From positions 1 through 62,869 of the forward strand of contig JAFNIV010000007.1 of NCBI GenBank assembly GCA_017601145.1: a stretch of DNA of 62,869 nucleotides, given 5' to 3'. The translations under genes and the position numbers were made by a program. The notes under the pieces were generated by a model. That model searched no databases. It was given only the letters and a program-made list of their open reading frames with translations, and was not told where the DNA came from. Positions 44,225 to 52,594 of the stretch are shown here, in pieces. The DNA comes from Candidatus Brockarchaeota archaeon (GTDB taxonomy: Archaea; Thermoproteota; EX4484-205; JAAOZO01). Every line of letters starts with the position of its first letter. Within the stretch, counting starts at the first letter, position 1.

Positions 44225-45007
44225 TTACTTTTCTTTTCCTCTGCTGGAAAGTATTTCAACCCAAGGATTGTTTTCGAAGAAGGAAGGTAATGAACCTGAG
44301 TCCCTCTTGTTTTGTTTGGAACTTGAAACAACTTCTACCTTTTCTTCTTCCTTAACTTTACTAAGTTCTTGTGAAACAGAAACTACTTTTGGTACATTAT
44401 AATTAAGCTGTTCTAACCTACTTATTATATAGTCATATTTTTCCTCTAAATTTCTTATTCTCAAACTTAGTTCTGTTATTGCAACTTTAAGTTCGTCTTC
44501 TTTCTTTTTCTCATAAATTTTAGGAGCAACTTCTACTTTTTCTTTTATTTTTGTTTCAACTTCTTGTTTTTTTAATTCCTTTTTTGTTCTCCACTCTCTA
44601 ACTCTGTCCTTAAATAGAGACAATGCTACTTCGACTTCAATGTTTACTTCAGGGTTTCTATCATAAGATATTATGTAAAGTTTCTTGCTAAATTTTTTGA
44701 TCGAATCTACTCTTAGCTCAATTTGTTCCCCTAAAGAACTTGGACATACCAAAATTATTCCATCGTAACTTTCATCAATTAGTAATGAAAAAAATTCAAA
44801 CATAAAATCAATTAGGAGATCCTCTTTTGGTCTAAAATAACTTGATGTATCTGTAAACGATACCACTTTTACTACTACTTTTATTTTTCCATCTGAAAAC
44901 ACATTGTATCCATAGGTTGGCTCTTGTTTTTCTTTAAAGTTGTTGCTTATAAGTGAGTTTCTTATCTTTTTGTAAATTGTTTCTTCCTTTATCTCAACTC
45001 CAACCAT
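44225..45007 (-). CDS. Arcadin-2-like coiled-coil protein of the crenactin cluster
   Basis: 260 residues from the ATG at 45005-45007, 19 bases inside the crenactin end, with GGAGG-like sequence just upstream. The N-terminal 150 residues are mixed alpha/beta. A helix with heptad character follows (ELKVAITELSLRIRNLEEKY and on, about 191-220), then a charged linker and a C-terminal hydrophobic motif, SLPSFFENNPWVEILSSRG. In Pyrobaculum, arcadin-2 is a coiled-coil protein whose C-terminal helix binds crenactin and blocks filament growth; the architecture here fits. Gene order supports it, the sequence identity is not established. Confidence 0.55.
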   Translation of the reverse strand: MVGVEIKEETIYKKIRNSLISNNFKEKQEPTYGYNVFSDGKIKVVVKVVSFTDTSSYFRPKEDLLIDFMFEFFSLLIDESYDGIILVCPSSLGEQIELRVDSIKKFSKKLYIISYDRNPEVNIEVEVALSLFKDRVREWRTKKELKKQEVETKIKEKVEVAPKIYEKKKEDELKVAITELSLRIRNLEEKYDYIISRLEQLNYNVPKVVSVSQELSKVKEEEKVEVVSSSKQNKRDSGSLPSFFENNPWVEILSSRGKEK

Positions 45008-46272
45008 CCCTCCATCCTCTCCCAATTCCAAGAATAACTTTCCGGAACAGCATAGCCATAGATTATACTTCCTCTCCAAACTGAAAACTTTGGGGATTCA
45101 GAAGTTTCTACATTTACATTTTCTATTCCATGCTTATTAAGTAAGTTTTTTAGTTTAATTTTTGAATCAACAGCTACTCCAAAAAGTTGTTGAGGTACGT
45201 TCCATTCAAAGTTTCCTCCCGACAATAAAATCTGTTTGTACAAGTGTGGTTGGAGTTCGATTGGGCATCTTTCAACAGCTTGAAGTATTGCTTCTCCAAA
45301 ATCTATCATTCCATAAAAGTATATATCCCCAACTTTTACATCTTTTGGCCTTGGCATTCCTCTACTAAAGTAACTCATAAAAACTTCATTGTTTGGATCA
45401 AAAACATATTCTCCAAGAAGAAATCTTACCCAAGAATCTTTACCAAAATCTACAACCAATCTTGTTCCTGGAAGCTTAAAGTTTACTCTCACCATTTCTG
45501 GGTTCTCTTTGCTAAATTTTATTGCTTGATCTAGGTCCCTTGGTATTAGGCCAATCTTTTCCTTAATCATCCTAACTACTGCTTCTTCTGAAGCAAGATC
45601 AGAGTATCCAAGGTCCTTTAAAATTTCAGCTGTCAAAGCATTAGCGTCCCCTCCACCTCGATTAAGTGCTACAATTGCGTTTTTGATAGGATACCTTGAA
45701 ATTGGGCAGATTTGAGTATTCCCATGCCCTGATTCAACAACTACACATGTTGGTACCTTATGAGCTATTGCAACAGCTAAAGGCTGAGGAATAATAGTTG
45801 TCATCTTAATTAATTTTTCTTCATTATTAATTTCCTCAAAAGTTTTAAATAAATTTTCATACATATATTTAGGTGCGATAGAAGATAGTGAAGCAACTAG
45901 ATAAAAACCTTGAAAGCTCGGATCAGCTGGCTTAAATTCGTTAAGTGCTAGTCTTGTTATTTCTTTCACAACTTTCCATGATCTTTCGTCGTTCTTCTCT
46001 ATTATTCCATTTTTCATAGGATAAATCAGTCTTTGGGCAAGGTCTTCTTTACTTTCTAAGTATAATGGAACTTCTTCTCCAACGACGACCTCTTTTGATG
46101 TGCTTGTCATTAGTTGGGCAATTACTGAGTTTTTATCTGGAAAGTATCCACGATTTTGCATTACCTGTGGGGTTTCTCCTAAAGAAATTGGACCATACTT
46201 AAAGTCGCTAGTACCATAGTCTGCTGCAAACACGTACTTTCTTTTGTAGTCTTCACCCATTCCTTCATTCAC
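44989..46272 (-). CDS. Crenactin (archaeal actin homolog)
   Basis: 427 residues, close to Pyrobaculum crenactin (about 430). The actin fold motifs are phosphate-1 loop FAADYGTSDFKYGPISLGE (about 15-33), phosphate-2 loop VVESGHGNTQICPI (about 185-198), NRGGGDANA and the adenosine motif ILLSGGNFEWNVP (about 356-368). The DYGTSDFKYGPI segment is what I know of crenactins. It polymerises into a filament thought to shape the cell or organise division. The GTG start overlaps the upstream gene's stop (GTGA), so the three cluster genes are probably one transcript in the order 46871 to 44225. Confidence 0.9.
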   Translation of the reverse strand: MNEGMGEDYKRKYVFAADYGTSDFKYGPISLGETPQVMQNRGYFPDKNSVIAQLMTSTSKEVVVGEEVPLYLESKEDLAQRLIYPMKNGIIEKNDERSWKVVKEITRLALNEFKPADPSFQGFYLVASLSSIAPKYMYENLFKTFEEINNEEKLIKMTTIIPQPLAVAIAHKVPTCVVVESGHGNTQICPISRYPIKNAIVALNRGGGDANALTAEILKDLGYSDLASEEAVVRMIKEKIGLIPRDLDQAIKFSKENPEMVRVNFKLPGTRLVVDFGKDSWVRFLLGEYVFDPNNEVFMSYFSRGMPRPKDVKVGDIYFYGMIDFGEAILQAVERCPIELQPHLYKQILLSGGNFEWNVPQQLFGVAVDSKIKLKNLLNKHGIENVNVETSESPKFSVWRGSIIYGYAVPESYSWNWERMEGWLELR

Positions 46273-46871
46273 CCTTTAATTAGTTTAGCAATCTTGCCCA
46301 ATATCCCATACTTATTCTGTTGCTTCTCCTTAATAAGCCCTAGGTCTTGAAGGAAAGAAGTAAATAAGTTCTCTTTATATGTTTCAGAGTCAACTTTGAA
46401 AGAAACATAAAAAGTTAATTTTTCTGTGTAAACAGAAACTTCAAACTGTATGCCTCTGTAATGGGTCTGAAACCAGTATGTTTTTGTCTGTGTCTTCGAG
46501 AACTTTTCTGCGTTAACATAAAGTTTCGAGAGTGCAAAATTTAAGTTGTCCTGCACTTTTATGGTGCAGTTTACAGTTACGCTTGAACAATGGTAAAGAA
46601 TTCCTTCTAAAATGCTGTCTACCATACTTGAGGAAACTACATCTCTAAATGCCAAGGAAAACTCATGTCCTTCTCCAATAGACGCCATCTGAAGTACTGA
46701 AATAAAGCCATCTGAAAAGATAATCGAGTTATGTTCTGTTCTTAAGAGCTTGAACTTACGACTTAATTTATAAAATATTTCTTCAACAATCCAACCATAA
46801 TCCTCATATCCTCGTATAACTTTTCCAAAGTCTGCAGTAACAACTCCACTTAGTATAATTCCTTTTTGCAT
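46269..46871 (-). CDS. First gene of the crenactin cluster, possible arcadin-1
   Basis: 200 residues. I do not recognise a family by motif. The body is strand-rich with alternating patterns (YWFQTHYRGIQFEVSVYTEK, LTFYVSFKVD), and the C-terminus is a basic amphipathic helix, KYGILGKIAKLIKG, that could touch a membrane. No signal or membrane segment. It is the lead gene of the cluster with crenactin and the arcadin-2-like gene, so arcadin-1 is the natural candidate, by position only. Confidence 0.5.
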   Translation of the reverse strand: MQKGIILSGVVTADFGKVIRGYEDYGWIVEEIFYKLSRKFKLLRTEHNSIIFSDGFISVLQMASIGEGHEFSLAFRDVVSSSMVDSILEGILYHCSSVTVNCTIKVQDNLNFALSKLYVNAEKFSKTQTKTYWFQTHYRGIQFEVSVYTEKLTFYVSFKVDSETYKENLFTSFLQDLGLIKEKQQNKYGILGKIAKLIKG

Positions 46872-46987
46872 TTGTTTAAATGAACTTAAGTGGAAAGGTA
46901 TTAATTTATCTTTCTCTTTTAAGCAAAGAAAAAGAATCTTCAGCAGTACCTTTATAAAGGAATTTAATTTTTAGAATTGTAAGGACA

Positions 46988-47500
46988 ATGGCTGAAACTG
47001 CAAAAACTTGGCTCAGGTTTTCTTTTAACTTTGTCTTACTCTTAATTCTCCTAATGGTTACAAACGTTAGTCTAACTTCTGCAATAAGTATGGTTAGCTT
47101 AGGGTTCAAAGAGGGTTTAAGTTTAATTCAAGTGATAAATTTAGTTTTATTTTTAATAACTTTCCTCATTGGAATAAGGGTATTGTTAGACGGAATGAAG
47201 CTTTTTGACAGTGTAGCTTCTACAGTAATAAGGAAGTTTTTAAAGACTCAATCAGGTATGGCAAAAAAGCTTGTGTTCGAGTTTCTCTTACTTTTAGTTC
47301 TTTCTCTATTTTCAAACGCACTTATTTCTGCAGTTCAGTCTTGGAAGGAAGGACTTGGCTTTTTAGTTTCTTCTATCTCATTGATCTTAATTCTAATTAT
47401 ATCCTATGACATCAGTAAAACCATTTATTTAATACTTGAAATCCCAATTCACGAAATAGCCGATAAAATCTCAGAGTTTAAGAAGGAAAAGAAGCCTTAA
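46988..47500 (+). CDS. Small membrane protein divergent from the crenactin cluster
   Basis: 170 residues with four hydrophobic segments (about 10-30, 45-63, 90-108 and 120-142) and a Lys/Glu-rich C-terminus. No family recognised. It is divergent from the crenactin cluster with a shared 116-base intergenic region; a TATA-like CTTTATAAAGG at about 46952-46962 is placed for this gene. Shared regulation with crenactin is possible. Confidence 0.55.
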   Translation: MAETAKTWLRFSFNFVLLLILLMVTNVSLTSAISMVSLGFKEGLSLIQVINLVLFLITFLIGIRVLLDGMKLFDSVASTVIRKFLKTQSGMAKKLVFEFLLLLVLSLFSNALISAVQSWKEGLGFLVSSISLILILIISYDISKTIYLILEIPIHEIADKISEFKKEKKP

Positions 47501-47812
47501 AGTTATCTTTTTATTAGGATTTACTAAAAATACAAAAAATGCATCAGAAGAGGTGCATTATCTTCATTCCACAAGGTCAGTGCAGGTCAGTCACTTCCTT
47601 GCATTTTTCTATTCTTTTGTAGCTTTATTTAAATTTTTTTAACTTTATCAACAGAAGGCTTCATGCTTTTTGTGAAGATAAAACAAAAATGTTCAATTAC
47701 TATTGGAACCTAAAGGGGCAGTGAGCATCTTAAAACAAAAATCTCCTGGCTTTAGCCATGAAGAACGCAATAAAAAGTTAAATACCTAAACTCACTTGCA
47801 TGAGCATTAGAG
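47501..47812. other. 312-base intergenic region with hairpins and a possible IS200/IS605 left-end remnant
   Basis: Two inverted repeats are visible: AATGCA...TGCATT (about 47538-47560) and a weaker one in the next 40 bases. Near 47738-47765 the stretch CTCCTGGCTTTAGCCATGAAG resembles the subterminal palindromes of IS200/IS605 elements; no transposase accompanies it. The right end supplies a TATA-like box (AAAAAGTTAAATAC, 47773-47786) for the gene at 47813. Confidence 0.35.
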
Positions 47813-48136
47813 ATGGCTCAAATCTCACTTGAGGAGTTTCAAAAGTTAGATATAAGAGTTGGGAAAGTAATTAGTGCAGAAAAAATAGAAGGAGCAAAAA
47901 AGCTCCTTAAACTAACTGTTGACATAGGGGAGAAAAGAACCTTAGTTGCTGGGATCGCAGAATACTATGAACCCTCTTCTTTAATAGGGAAGAATATTGT
48001 CGTGCTGACAAACTTACAATACAAAAAGATAATGGGAATTGAATCACAAGGTATGATTTTAGCAGCCGTTCAAGATGGTGTCCCATTTATACTAACTGTA
48101 GAGGGCGACGTCAAACCAGGTGCTAGAGTTTCTTAA
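47813..48136 (+). CDS. Standalone tRNA-binding OB-fold protein (Trbp111/MetRS C-terminal type)
   Basis: 107 residues. The EMAPII/MetRS-C motif is clear: FQKLDIRVGKVISAEKIEGA (about 9-28), LLKLTVDIGEKRTLVAGIAEYY, and GKNIVVLTNLQYKKIMGIES followed by QGMILAA (about 61-87). Such domains bind the outside corner of tRNA. In some archaea MetRS lacks this domain and it is encoded separately, so a helper of MetRS is the likely role. Confidence 0.88.
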   Translation: MAQISLEEFQKLDIRVGKVISAEKIEGAKKLLKLTVDIGEKRTLVAGIAEYYEPSSLIGKNIVVLTNLQYKKIMGIESQGMILAAVQDGVPFILTVEGDVKPGARVS

Positions 48137-48263
48137 ATTAGGTCTTTGTATTGCTAGCAGTTTTTAGTGTCTTTTATTTTTTTAAGTTCAAAGGATAGCG
48201 GTTCAACTTTTGGAAAAAGTAGTAGTTAATGTTTTAGCTAACAAAAATTCCACTACTGTATTA

Positions 48264-48546
48264 GTGAACTACTCCTCGCTATTGCAAGGAGCTTCCTGCT
48301 TCCACGGACAGACTCGCTCTCCACTCACCCACAGCGGAGGCCTCGGCAAGTGAGGCCGTTTCGAGGAACCCGTGTGGAAGGTGGGTTACGGAGGTCTTGC
48401 CCTCAGCAGGCGTCTCTTTCGGCCTGTCCCATGCCTACTAGGTCTGCCAGCCAAGCAGACGATGATAGATATAATGAGAAAAATATAAGCTTTTCGGCTT
48501 TCATCCCCCAGCTTTCGCAAGAAGACTTCCCGCCATCAAAGTTAAA
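48264..48546 (-). mobile_element. GC-rich IS200/IS605-like non-autonomous element, copy 1
   Basis: On the minus strand this block begins near TTTAACTTTGATGGCGGGAA and ends at the imperfect palindrome CTCCTTGC-AATA-GCGAGGAG followed by TAGTTCAC (end at 48264), which is the typical right-end form of IS200/IS605 elements. Near its start GCGAAAGCTGGGGGATGAA could be the left-end palindrome. Inside is a TATA-like GCTTATATTTTTC and then about 170 bases that are far more GC-rich than the genome and nearly identical to 62730-62869. No transposase is encoded. I read it as a tnpB-less relic whose structured, promoter-bearing core may be an omega-type RNA. A 74-codon frame inside it is ignored. Confidence 0.6.
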
Positions 48547-48718
48547 CGTTCATTACTATCGTTTTCACATCTAAAAACAATGATTTCTAATCCCTAAAGC
48601 TTTTCTTTCTAAAGAAGAATTATGAATAGCTACTGTTGTTTTAGCATTTATTAAATCTCTAAGTTAGTTTAAGTTTTTAATAAAGTTTAAAAAGATGCGT
48701 GTACGTAGCTTAACTCGA

Positions 48719-49435
48719 ATGAAACTATCCAAATTTCTAGTGTTCTACATAGCTTTTATTCTTGTTCTTACTGTTTATTTCTATACTTTTTCTGAAAGGA
48801 TGCAAGTCTATCAGGTTACATTACAGCCTCAAAATCCATTTCTTATATTAATTAGTCCTCCTGTTTTTGGTCTAAATGTTAACGTTACAGTGTTAAGTGG
48901 GAAATCTCACATTCTCTACATAAGTACAAACCAAACTCAAGTTATAACTTCATTTATTTTACCTCCCTTCTCTATAATAGAGCTTGTTCCAAATGGTGTT
49001 GCTTATAACTTAACTTTAAGCTTTAGGTCGAATAAAGAAGCTACAGTTTACTATGGCGCCTTTACTTATTCTCCTGCCTCCGATTACCCCAACTACAAGT
49101 ATTACAGAACTGGGGATGGGTATTTTGTTCCATTTTCTGGAATTACTGTACCCCCTGGGAATTTTTCAATTTCTTTTCTGTTAAACTTTCTTCAGACTAA
49201 TTCTACTTCACAGCAAAGTATATTTGGCAACCTTCTACCAATAATTCCAGGGACTATAATTTTCGCGCTAATTTCAATCCTAAGCACTTACGTTGAAGCC
49301 TTCATCTTAGTTAATGCTTATTTTAAAAACAAAGAGAATGAACTTTCATTTCAGTCAAAACTCTTAATTTTTGCAACAATAGTGGGTTATCTATTTTTGC
49401 TTTACTGGAGTTACTCAAAGTTTTTATCTTCCTAG
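48719..49435 (+). CDS. Membrane-anchored extracytoplasmic protein
   Basis: 238 residues from the ATG at 48719; TATA-like AAGTTTAAAAAG ends at 48692, so the ATG at 48695 would lie too close to it. An N-terminal membrane segment (FLVFYIAFILVLTVYFYTF) precedes about 140 strand-rich residues outside the cell with N-glycosylation-like NxT/S sites, then two C-terminal membrane segments (PGTIIFALISILSTYVEAFI and IFATIVGYLFLLYWSYS). No family recognised; it lies just before the AAA/Lon gene and might share its membrane location. Confidence 0.6.
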   Translation: MKLSKFLVFYIAFILVLTVYFYTFSERMQVYQVTLQPQNPFLILISPPVFGLNVNVTVLSGKSHILYISTNQTQVITSFILPPFSIIELVPNGVAYNLTLSFRSNKEATVYYGAFTYSPASDYPNYKYYRTGDGYFVPFSGITVPPGNFSISFLLNFLQTNSTSQQSIFGNLLPIIPGTIIFALISILSTYVEAFILVNAYFKNKENELSFQSKLLIFATIVGYLFLLYWSYSKFLSS

Positions 49436-49542
49436 TTCTTAGAACTGTTTTGCTAAGGTAAAGCCTTATAGCTTTTTTCAGAGTATAAAATTGTAATAAC
49501 TTTTTATAGTCCTCTTGTTAAACTATCTTTGTTAGATTTACA

Positions 49543-52272
49543 TTGGTCGAAAGCGACTTTGAAGATCTTCAAGAAGAATTTGAGCAAAAATGGTGGTACT
49601 CCAGGTCTTTTTTAAGGACAGTTTTCTTTCCACTGCTTTACTTAACTTCATGGGAATTTCGACTATGGAACTTCCTAAGGCAGCCTCCAGAGGTAAGAAA
49701 AAAGAAAGTTGAAAGCGAAGCAAAAAAGATAAGAAGAAGGTTTGACTTTCCAACAGTTAAGGTTGATGACATTCTAGGCAGAGAAAAGGAGCTTAAGCAC
49801 GTTATGCTTAGCATAAGGTATCATGTTTTCAAGGATAAAGATATAAGAAAAGCTGCAACAGCAATACCTCCTAAACTTTTCCTGATAAAGGGAAGCAGTG
49901 GAACTGGGAAAACTTACCTTGCAGAAGCTATAATGAGATGGGCATTTGAAGAAGGTTTATCTTATGGTTTGTTAGTTAATTTCAGTTCATTAAAGCCAGA
50001 GGACGTTTATACAATGTGGTATGGACAAAGTGCCCAAAGGTTAAGCGACTTCTTTAATTCTGCATTCATTAGACCAAGCGTAATTTTTGTTGATGAGTTT
50101 CAGGCTTTTGGAAAAAAGTTTAGTGCTGCTTCAGAGGCTGGAATGGAAGAAACAAGAGTTCAGACAGTATTTTTAGAAAAAATAGATGAGCTAATGAAAA
50201 AAAACTATAGGGTTGTTTTACTCATTGCAACTACTGAATATGAAACTTTACTTGATACTATAAGGAGACGTGGGGTTGTTGGAACAATAGATCTTGATGC
50301 AGGAGTATCTTCAGGTACACTACTCAAGATAGTTGAAAAGGAATGCGAAAAACACAAAATTAATCTTAATCCAAGAGATGTCCTATCTACTTTAGAAGAA
50401 TCGGTAAGGGTAGTTGGAAATACAACACTAACTCCAGCTGATATAGTTAATGCCTTCAATATGATAGTGAACAAAAAAATGCAAGAGTTGTCAGAAAGTT
50501 ATAGTTCTTCATTCAATTCAAACTACGTTGGAAATTCTATAACGTTAGAAGACTTTAGATGGGCTGCAAGGTTTCTTAAATCATATAGTCAAGAAGTTAG
50601 AACTGAAGCTGCAAAAAGGTCAGTTGTTAAAATAAAACCAAGAGAAACTTACAAGGACGTTGGTGGTCTAAAGGGCATAAAGGAAGAAATAATAAAAGAA
50701 CTTTCTTTAGCTCTAAATCCAGATCTGTCGATAAAGGCTAAGTATGTTCCTCCCAAAGGCTTCATATTTTATGGGCCTCCAGGAACTGGAAAAACTTTGC
50801 TTGCAAAAGCCATAGCTCATGAAAACGATGTTTGGTTCTACAGTATTAACGGTCCTTCAATAATACAGGGCGTTTATGGAGACCCGGAGAAGACAATAAG
50901 AAATATCTTTGAAGACGCAAGAAAAAATGCACCAGCAATAGTCTTCTTTGATGAAATAGACTCGATCGTGCCTAGAAGAGGGACAACAGATCCAGTTCTT
51001 GATAGGGTAACAAGCCAACTTTTAACGGAACTAGATGGTTTTGTTCCTTTGTCTGGAGTAGTTGTAATTGGAGCAACGAATAGAATTGAGGTTTTAGATC
51101 CAGCATTACTTGAAAGATTTTCTCACCGTTTTGAGTTTACGTATCCAAAGACAAGAGAAGAAAAACTTGAAGTAATATCTATTCATTTAAGCAAATATCT
51201 AGATATTTGCGACAAAGAGGTAAGCGCAGATAAGGTGTACGAAATCTTCGAGGGAAAAGTTTTAAGTCCAAGAAGAATTGCTGAGGTTATAAACGAAGCA
51301 AACAGATTAAGGGCAAAAGAGCTAGATGCTGTTAGAGCAATAAAAAAAGCAACGGAAAACAACAATAACGCAGCAGTAGAAGAACTATTAAAAGTTTACA
51401 ATCAAGAAATTGAAAGGATAAGTGAGCTTTTTGATAAAAAGGCTTCATTGAATGATTTAATATCTTTGTTAAAAGATATTGAACCTTCAAATTATCTTTT
51501 GAAGCTGTTTCACTTCAAGAAAGCTGTTGAGCTATCTTCTGAAGAGTCTGTTGAAGAAATGAGAAAGATGATTGAAAAAACTGTGCGAACGGAAACTCCT
51601 GAAGTTGGTAAGGCTTATGGATTAGTAGCTGTAGGAGAGGAAGGAACAGGTGGTTTTGTGGCTGCAATAGAAACTGTTGTCTCAAGTAACGGAAGCGGAA
51701 AAGTAAAAGTCATAGGGAGCGAAATTGGTGAGAGTGTTCAAGCAAGTGCAGAAGATGCTTTTATTTATTTGAACTCTATTTCTGATTGGAAGTATAGAAA
51801 CTACGATGTCTTTGTCGAACTTGTTACACCAGCAAAAGGATTAGAAAAAATAAACACTAGATTCGGAACTGCGGCTCCAGTCTCAGGTCCTTCAGCTGGC
51901 TTAGCAATAGCAGTTGCTCTTATATCTTCAATAACCAAATTAAAAGTTGATCCATCTGTCGTTATGACAGGTGCTATTACTGCAAGAGGTGAAGTTTGGC
52001 CGGTTGGCGGATTAGACTATAGGGGGATGGGAAAAATAGAAGCTGCTCTTGCAGACAAGTACGTTAAAAAACTTATAATTCCAAAATACAACTTGGAGCA
52101 ACTAGTGGAAACTAAAAGTTTGGAACCTCTTAATAAGGCTGGCATTATAGTAGAAGGTGTTTCCGATGTCCTTGAAGCAGCAGCAGAAAGTATAATTGGA
52201 TTAAAAGATAGGGCTTCTTTGATTGACATCATAAGAAAAGGAGACTTACAAAAAGTAGACGAAAAAGCCTAG
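49543..52272 (+). CDS. Two-AAA+ (Cdc48-like) ATPase fused to a Lon protease domain
   Basis: 909 residues. An N-terminal hydrophobic/aromatic stretch (SFLRTVFFPLLYLTSWEFRL, about 20-40) may attach it to the membrane. AAA domain 1 has Walker A GSSGTGKT (117-124) and Walker B VIFVDEF (about 180-186). AAA domain 2 is Cdc48-like, with DVGGLKGIKEEI, Walker A GPPGTGKT (411-418), Walker B IVFFDEIDS and the arginine-finger-like ERFSHRF. After a helical linker comes an S16 Lon domain with Ser784 in SGPSAGLA and Lys831 in GGLDYRGMGKIEAA, an intact Ser-Lys dyad. Archaeal LonB has one AAA domain, so this is a different architecture. TTG start close to a TATA-like TTTTTATAG (49500-49508). Confidence 0.85.
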   Translation: MVESDFEDLQEEFEQKWWYSRSFLRTVFFPLLYLTSWEFRLWNFLRQPPEVRKKKVESEAKKIRRRFDFPTVKVDDILGREKELKHVMLSIRYHVFKDKDIRKAATAIPPKLFLIKGSSGTGKTYLAEAIMRWAFEEGLSYGLLVNFSSLKPEDVYTMWYGQSAQRLSDFFNSAFIRPSVIFVDEFQAFGKKFSAASEAGMEETRVQTVFLEKIDELMKKNYRVVLLIATTEYETLLDTIRRRGVVGTIDLDAGVSSGTLLKIVEKECEKHKINLNPRDVLSTLEESVRVVGNTTLTPADIVNAFNMIVNKKMQELSESYSSSFNSNYVGNSITLEDFRWAARFLKSYSQEVRTEAAKRSVVKIKPRETYKDVGGLKGIKEEIIKELSLALNPDLSIKAKYVPPKGFIFYGPPGTGKTLLAKAIAHENDVWFYSINGPSIIQGVYGDPEKTIRNIFEDARKNAPAIVFFDEIDSIVPRRGTTDPVLDRVTSQLLTELDGFVPLSGVVVIGATNRIEVLDPALLERFSHRFEFTYPKTREEKLEVISIHLSKYLDICDKEVSADKVYEIFEGKVLSPRRIAEVINEANRLRAKELDAVRAIKKATENNNNAAVEELLKVYNQEIERISELFDKKASLNDLISLLKDIEPSNYLLKLFHFKKAVELSSEESVEEMRKMIEKTVRTETPEVGKAYGLVAVGEEGTGGFVAAIETVVSSNGSGKVKVIGSEIGESVQASAEDAFIYLNSISDWKYRNYDVFVELVTPAKGLEKINTRFGTAAPVSGPSAGLAIAVALISSITKLKVDPSVVMTGAITARGEVWPVGGLDYRGMGKIEAALADKYVKKLIIPKYNLEQLVETKSLEPLNKAGIIVEGVSDVLEAAAESIIGLKDRASLIDIIRKGDLQKVDEKA

Positions 52273-52390
52273 AACTTTAGTTTTTGACTATCTCTTTTTA
52301 AACGAGGTACCAAGAATTGAAATAAGGCTTGCTAAGAAGAGCAGAAGTTTTAGCAAGTGAGCTATGCTTAGTATAGGATTGCTTTTATAT
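52245..52390 (+). repeat. 145-bp inverted repeat, copy 2, spanning the AAA/Lon stop codon
   Basis: This is the partner of 41921-42067. It begins in the last codons of the AAA/Lon gene and runs about 118 bases past its stop. CTTGCTAA and TTAGCAAG (52328-52358) can form a stem-loop. The two copies stand in opposite orientation and bracket about 10.2 kb that holds the pyrophosphatase, crenactin cluster and AAA/Lon gene. Confidence 0.85.
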
Positions 52391-52594
52391 GGCTTAAAAC
52401 TTGTATGAAAGGCTAAGCTCAAGAACCTAGAAGCTCAGACTAAACCGTGAAAAAGGCCTCTTCGGTGAACGGCAAAGGAAGAATAGAGTGAAGTCAAAAA
52501 ATTCGTAAGAGTGCTATTTCGTTAGGTCTGTTTTTCTAAATTTATTTAGAAAATAAAAATAGTTTTATACCCTTCAAACTAGTTCTTTGGTTTT
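52391..52594 (+). other. Intergenic region with a possible small RNA before trxB
   Basis: A TATA-like GCTTTTATATGGC (52380-52392) is followed by about 110 bases with higher GC than the surroundings (CTAAGCTCAAGAACCTAGAAG and on, with CCGTGAAAAAGG and CGGTGAACGG). This could be a short structured RNA, but I cannot assign a class. The right end is AT-rich with a TATA-like AAAATAGTTTTATAC (52555-52569) serving trxB. Confidence 0.3.

Noticed and set aside
48264-48546. RNase P RNA or SRP RNA as explanation of the GC-rich block
   Set aside because: None of the conserved RNase P or SRP core motifs is visible, and the block occurs twice with an IS-like right end.
48350-48574. A 74-codon plus-strand open frame rich in Arg and Cys
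   Set aside because: It lies wholly inside the GC-rich repeat element and runs antisense to the element's own TATA box; the coding look comes from high GC.
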